Below, piece after piece: positions 61,764 through 64,000 of a stretch of 64,000 bases of DNA. The notes below the pieces were generated by a model. It saw nothing but the letters and a program-made list of their open reading frames with translations, was not told the origin of the DNA and made no database searches. Positions within the stretch are counted from its first letter, which is position 1; every line of letters starts with the position of its first letter. The position numbers and the translations under genes were made by a program. Source of the DNA: Croceibacterium_B sp963811255 (GTDB lineage Bacteria > Pseudomonadota > Alphaproteobacteria > Sphingomonadales > Sphingomonadaceae). The stretch is taken from contig CAWEQI010000003.1 in assembly GCA_963811255.1 (NCBI GenBank), positions 558,001 to 622,000 of the forward strand, written 5' to 3'.

Positions 61764-63572
61764 ATGACTGATTCAGGCGACATGTTCGGCGAAACTCCGC
61801 CGCCCGAGGACGAGCAGGAGGAGGGCAAGGCGAGCGCGGCGGAGCTGGAGGCAGCCGGCCAGTCCGCCATGTTCGGCGAACCTGAGCCCACGGTCGAGCC
61901 GACGATTGGAGCGCCGAAACCCGCAGCTCCGGCCACTGCGCAACCCTATCGCGTGCTGGCCCGCAAGTACCGGCCGCAAACCTTCTCCGAGCTCATCGGC
62001 CAGGATCCGATGGTCAAGACGCTGGCCAACGCGATCCAGCGCGACCGGCTGGCGCATGCATTTCTGATGACCGGCGTCCGCGGGGTCGGCAAGACCAGCA
62101 CCGCGCGGCTGATCGCCAAGGCGCTGAACTGCATCGGCCCGGAGGGGCAGGGTGGCCCGACGATCGACCCGTGCGGCGTATGCGAGCCGTGCCGGGCGAT
62201 TGCCGAAGGCCGTCACATCGACGTGATCGAAATGGACGCCGCCAGCCATACCGGCGTCGACGACGTGCGCGAGATCATCGAGGCGGTGCGCTATGCAGCG
62301 GTGTCGGCACGCTACAAGATCTACATCATCGACGAAGTCCACATGCTCTCGCGCAATGCCTTCAACGCCTTGCTCAAGACGCTCGAGGAACCGCCGGCGC
62401 ATGTGAAGTTCCTCTTCGCCACTACCGAAGTCGAGAAATTACCGGTCACCGTGCTCAGCCGCTGCCAGCGGTTCGACTTGCGGCGGATTCCCAAGCCGCT
62501 GCTCGAGCAGCAGTTCGCCTCGATCTGCCGCCAGGAAGGCGTCGAGGCCGAGCCCGAGGCGCTCTCGATTATTGCTTCGGCGGCCGAAGGGTCGAGTCGC
62601 GACGGCTTGTCGATACTCGACCAAGCGATCGCCCATGCCGATCTCGACGCCGAGAGCTCCGGCGTCGGCAGGATCACCGCGGAACGGGTGCAGGACATGC
62701 TCGGGCTCGCCGACAAGGGCGCGCAACGGCGGCTGTTCGGATCCCTCCTCGACGGTGATCCGCAGGCGCTGCTCGGCGAAGTCGAGCGCCAGTATGCTCT
62801 CGGCGTCGATCCGCAGGCGCTGATGCGAGGGACGATGGACCTCGCGCATCGCATCACGATCGCTCAGATCGGCGGCGATGCGGCCGATGCCGCGACCCAG
62901 GAGGAGCGGGAGGCGCTGGAGGGCTGGGCGAACTCGCTCTCGGCGGGACAGCTGCATCGCCTGTGGCAGTTGCTGCTCAAGGGGTACGACGAGGTCCGCA
63001 AGGCACCCGATCCGCTGGTCGCCGCGCAGATGGCGTTGCTGCGCGTGCTTCACGCGGCCGACATGCCGGATCCCGGTACGCTGGCGAAGACGCTCCAACA
63101 GATGGCCGCAAACGGCGCCGCCGCGCCGGTTGGTGCGCCGAACGGCAGCGGGGGCGCCAGCGCTGGGACCACGGCGCTCTCCTCGTCCGAGGACTGGGAG
63201 CGGCTGGTCGAGCGTGTCGACCAGTCGGGCGCGCTCAGGGTAGCGCAGGTGATGCGCGACTGGATTCGCCCGATCGAGATCGGCGCGAGCGAACTGATCT
63301 ACCAGATCGCGCCCGGCTTCGGCGAGGACCCGGCCCCCGAACTGCGTGACGCGCTGCTCAAGGCCACCGGGGAACGCTGGCAGGTCGCCGCGGGTACTGG
63401 CGATGCCCAGCCGACGCTGCGCGAGCGAGCCGAGGCCGCCAAAACTGCCGAGGACCATCGCATCCGCAATGCGCCGCTGGTCAGGTCCGCGCTCGAGGCT
63501 TTCCCCGGCGCCGAACTGGTCGACGAAAGCGAAGCGCCTCGGCGTGATCGCAACTGGAACCGAACAGCCTGA
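61764..63572 (+). CDS. dnaX: DNA polymerase III subunit gamma/tau
   Basis: 602 residues from the ATG at 61764 (a TTG at 61755 adds three). An acidic N-terminal extension of about 60 residues precedes YRVLARKYRPQTFSELIGQ, Walker A GVRGVGKT (Lys110), zinc cysteines 123, 137, 140 and 143, DEVHML and SRC. The tau C-terminal region interacting with polymerase alpha and DnaB is present. A +2/-1 programmed frameshift slip was not obvious. Precedes the nucleoid protein gene. Confidence 0.96.
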   Translation: MTDSGDMFGETPPPEDEQEEGKASAAELEAAGQSAMFGEPEPTVEPTIGAPKPAAPATAQPYRVLARKYRPQTFSELIGQDPMVKTLANAIQRDRLAHAFLMTGVRGVGKTSTARLIAKALNCIGPEGQGGPTIDPCGVCEPCRAIAEGRHIDVIEMDAASHTGVDDVREIIEAVRYAAVSARYKIYIIDEVHMLSRNAFNALLKTLEEPPAHVKFLFATTEVEKLPVTVLSRCQRFDLRRIPKPLLEQQFASICRQEGVEAEPEALSIIASAAEGSSRDGLSILDQAIAHADLDAESSGVGRITAERVQDMLGLADKGAQRRLFGSLLDGDPQALLGEVERQYALGVDPQALMRGTMDLAHRITIAQIGGDAADAATQEEREALEGWANSLSAGQLHRLWQLLLKGYDEVRKAPDPLVAAQMALLRVLHAADMPDPGTLAKTLQQMAANGAAAPVGAPNGSGGASAGTTALSSSEDWERLVERVDQSGALRVAQVMRDWIRPIEIGASELIYQIAPGFGEDPAPELRDALLKATGERWQVAAGTGDAQPTLRERAEAAKTAEDHRIRNAPLVRSALEAFPGAELVDESEAPRRDRNWNRTA

Positions 63573-63582
63573 GGAAGTCCCG

Positions 63583-63921
63583 ATGGATATGGAAGAACTG
63601 ATGCGCCAGGCTCAGGAGGCCGCGCAGAACATCCAGAAGCAGATGAACGACGTTCAGGTGAAGCTGGACTCGGTCGAGGTGGAAGGCAGCGCGGGCGGAG
63701 GCCTGGTCAAGATCCGCGCCACCGCCAAGGGCCGCATCCTGTCGGTCTCGATCGACGACAGCCTTATCGTGCCCGAAGACAAGCAGATGCTGGAAGACCT
63801 GGTCACCGCCGCCTTCAACGACGCGCGCACCAAGGCTGACGCCGCCGCCAACGCCGAGATGCAAAAGGCGCAGTCGGGCATGGGCCTGCCGCCGGGATTC
63901 TCGCTTCCCGGGATGGGGTGA
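63583..63921 (+). CDS. YbaB/EbfC-family nucleoid-associated protein
   Basis: 112 residues; GAGGAAG precedes the ATG at 63583. Core: MRQAQEAAQNIQKQMNDVQ, VEGSAGGGLVKIRATAKGRILSVSID and ALSPEDKQM-type IVPEDKQMLEDLVTAAFNDA. It binds DNA as a tweezer-shaped dimer. The conserved dnaX-ybaB-recR order suggests recR follows beyond the window. Confidence 0.94.
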   Translation: MDMEELMRQAQEAAQNIQKQMNDVQVKLDSVEVEGSAGGGLVKIRATAKGRILSVSIDDSLIVPEDKQMLEDLVTAAFNDARTKADAAANAEMQKAQSGMGLPPGFSLPGMG

Positions 63922-64000
63922 GGCAACGCCGGCGTGCTCGTCCCTTTCGTGATTACGCTGCTGACGGCTGATCCTTTCTCAAGTTGCCGTTTGTCCGAGG

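Overview
The window is a 64 kb, GC-rich, gene-dense chromosomal segment of an alphaproteobacterium, most likely a member of the Sphingomonadales (Sphingomonas/Novosphingobium-like). The evidence is the gene content and order: a class I lysyl-tRNA synthetase, the rpmF-plsX-fabH-ihfA-merR cluster, accB-accC next to aroQ, yajC-secD-secF, a DUF6456 protein, an RcnB-family protein, a CobT-type protein, an NDUFS4-like complex I accessory subunit, and GC-rich palindromic REP-like repeats between genes. No rRNA, CRISPR array, insertion sequence or integrase was seen.

Layout. 1-5.4 kb: 3' end of an Ogt-type methyltransferase, an isocitrate lyase/PEP mutase-family enzyme, priA and a CobT-like VWA protein. 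5.4-7.4 kb: a gene-poor stretch, then a flavin monooxygenase cassette that ends beside a 33-nt copy of cysS sequence. 7.5-14.6 kb: cysS, a hydroxyacid dehydrogenase, a divergent S24-repressor/mini-HTH locus with operator-like dyads, a low-GC foreign gene with an HEPN-like motif, two frameshifted genes (metallo-beta-lactamase fold, SnoaL-like) and a Rieske oxygenase. 14.8-17.8 kb: rpmF-plsX-fabH-ihfA-merR. 17.8-22.4 kb: sixA, a DinG/XPD-like helicase and mlaA. 22.7-28.7 kb: an Ala/Pro-rich membrane protein, a tannase-family lipoprotein / Tat protein / MoaF operon and a MscS channel. 28.8-33.9 kb: lysS, DUF1003, a prolyl-4-hydroxylase-like enzyme, cytochrome b561, rcnB and two tRNAs (Pro-TGG, CAT). 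33.9-42.5 kb: polysaccharide deacetylase, histidine kinase, Lrp, accC-accB-aroQ, a winged-helix regulator, a solitary holin, an FAH-family hydrolase, trxC and tRNA-Pro(GGG). 42.7-51.6 kb: yajC-secD-secF, glycosyltransferase plus XRE regulator, DUF6456, a lipoprotein, an ABC-F ATPase carrying an in-frame REP insertion, and a SIMPL protein. 51.6-64 kb: a PepSY/response regulator/histidine kinase set, a Tyr/Gly-rich lipoprotein, chorismate mutase, polyprenyl diphosphate synthase, an M16 protease, frameshifted hrpB, an ETC complex I subunit, SRP RNA, dnaX and the YbaB/EbfC protein.

Most genes are housekeeping: lipid synthesis (plsX, fabH, accB, accC), protein export (secD, secF, SRP RNA), envelope upkeep (mlaA, M16, MscS, lipoproteins) and replication/repair (priA, dnaX, helicases). 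The accessory signal lies at about 5.4-7.5 kb, 10.1-13.7 kb and in the repeats. Four genes carry apparent single-base +1 frameshifts. This is either a base-quality pattern of the assembly or real decay, and should be settled before those genes are called pseudogenes.
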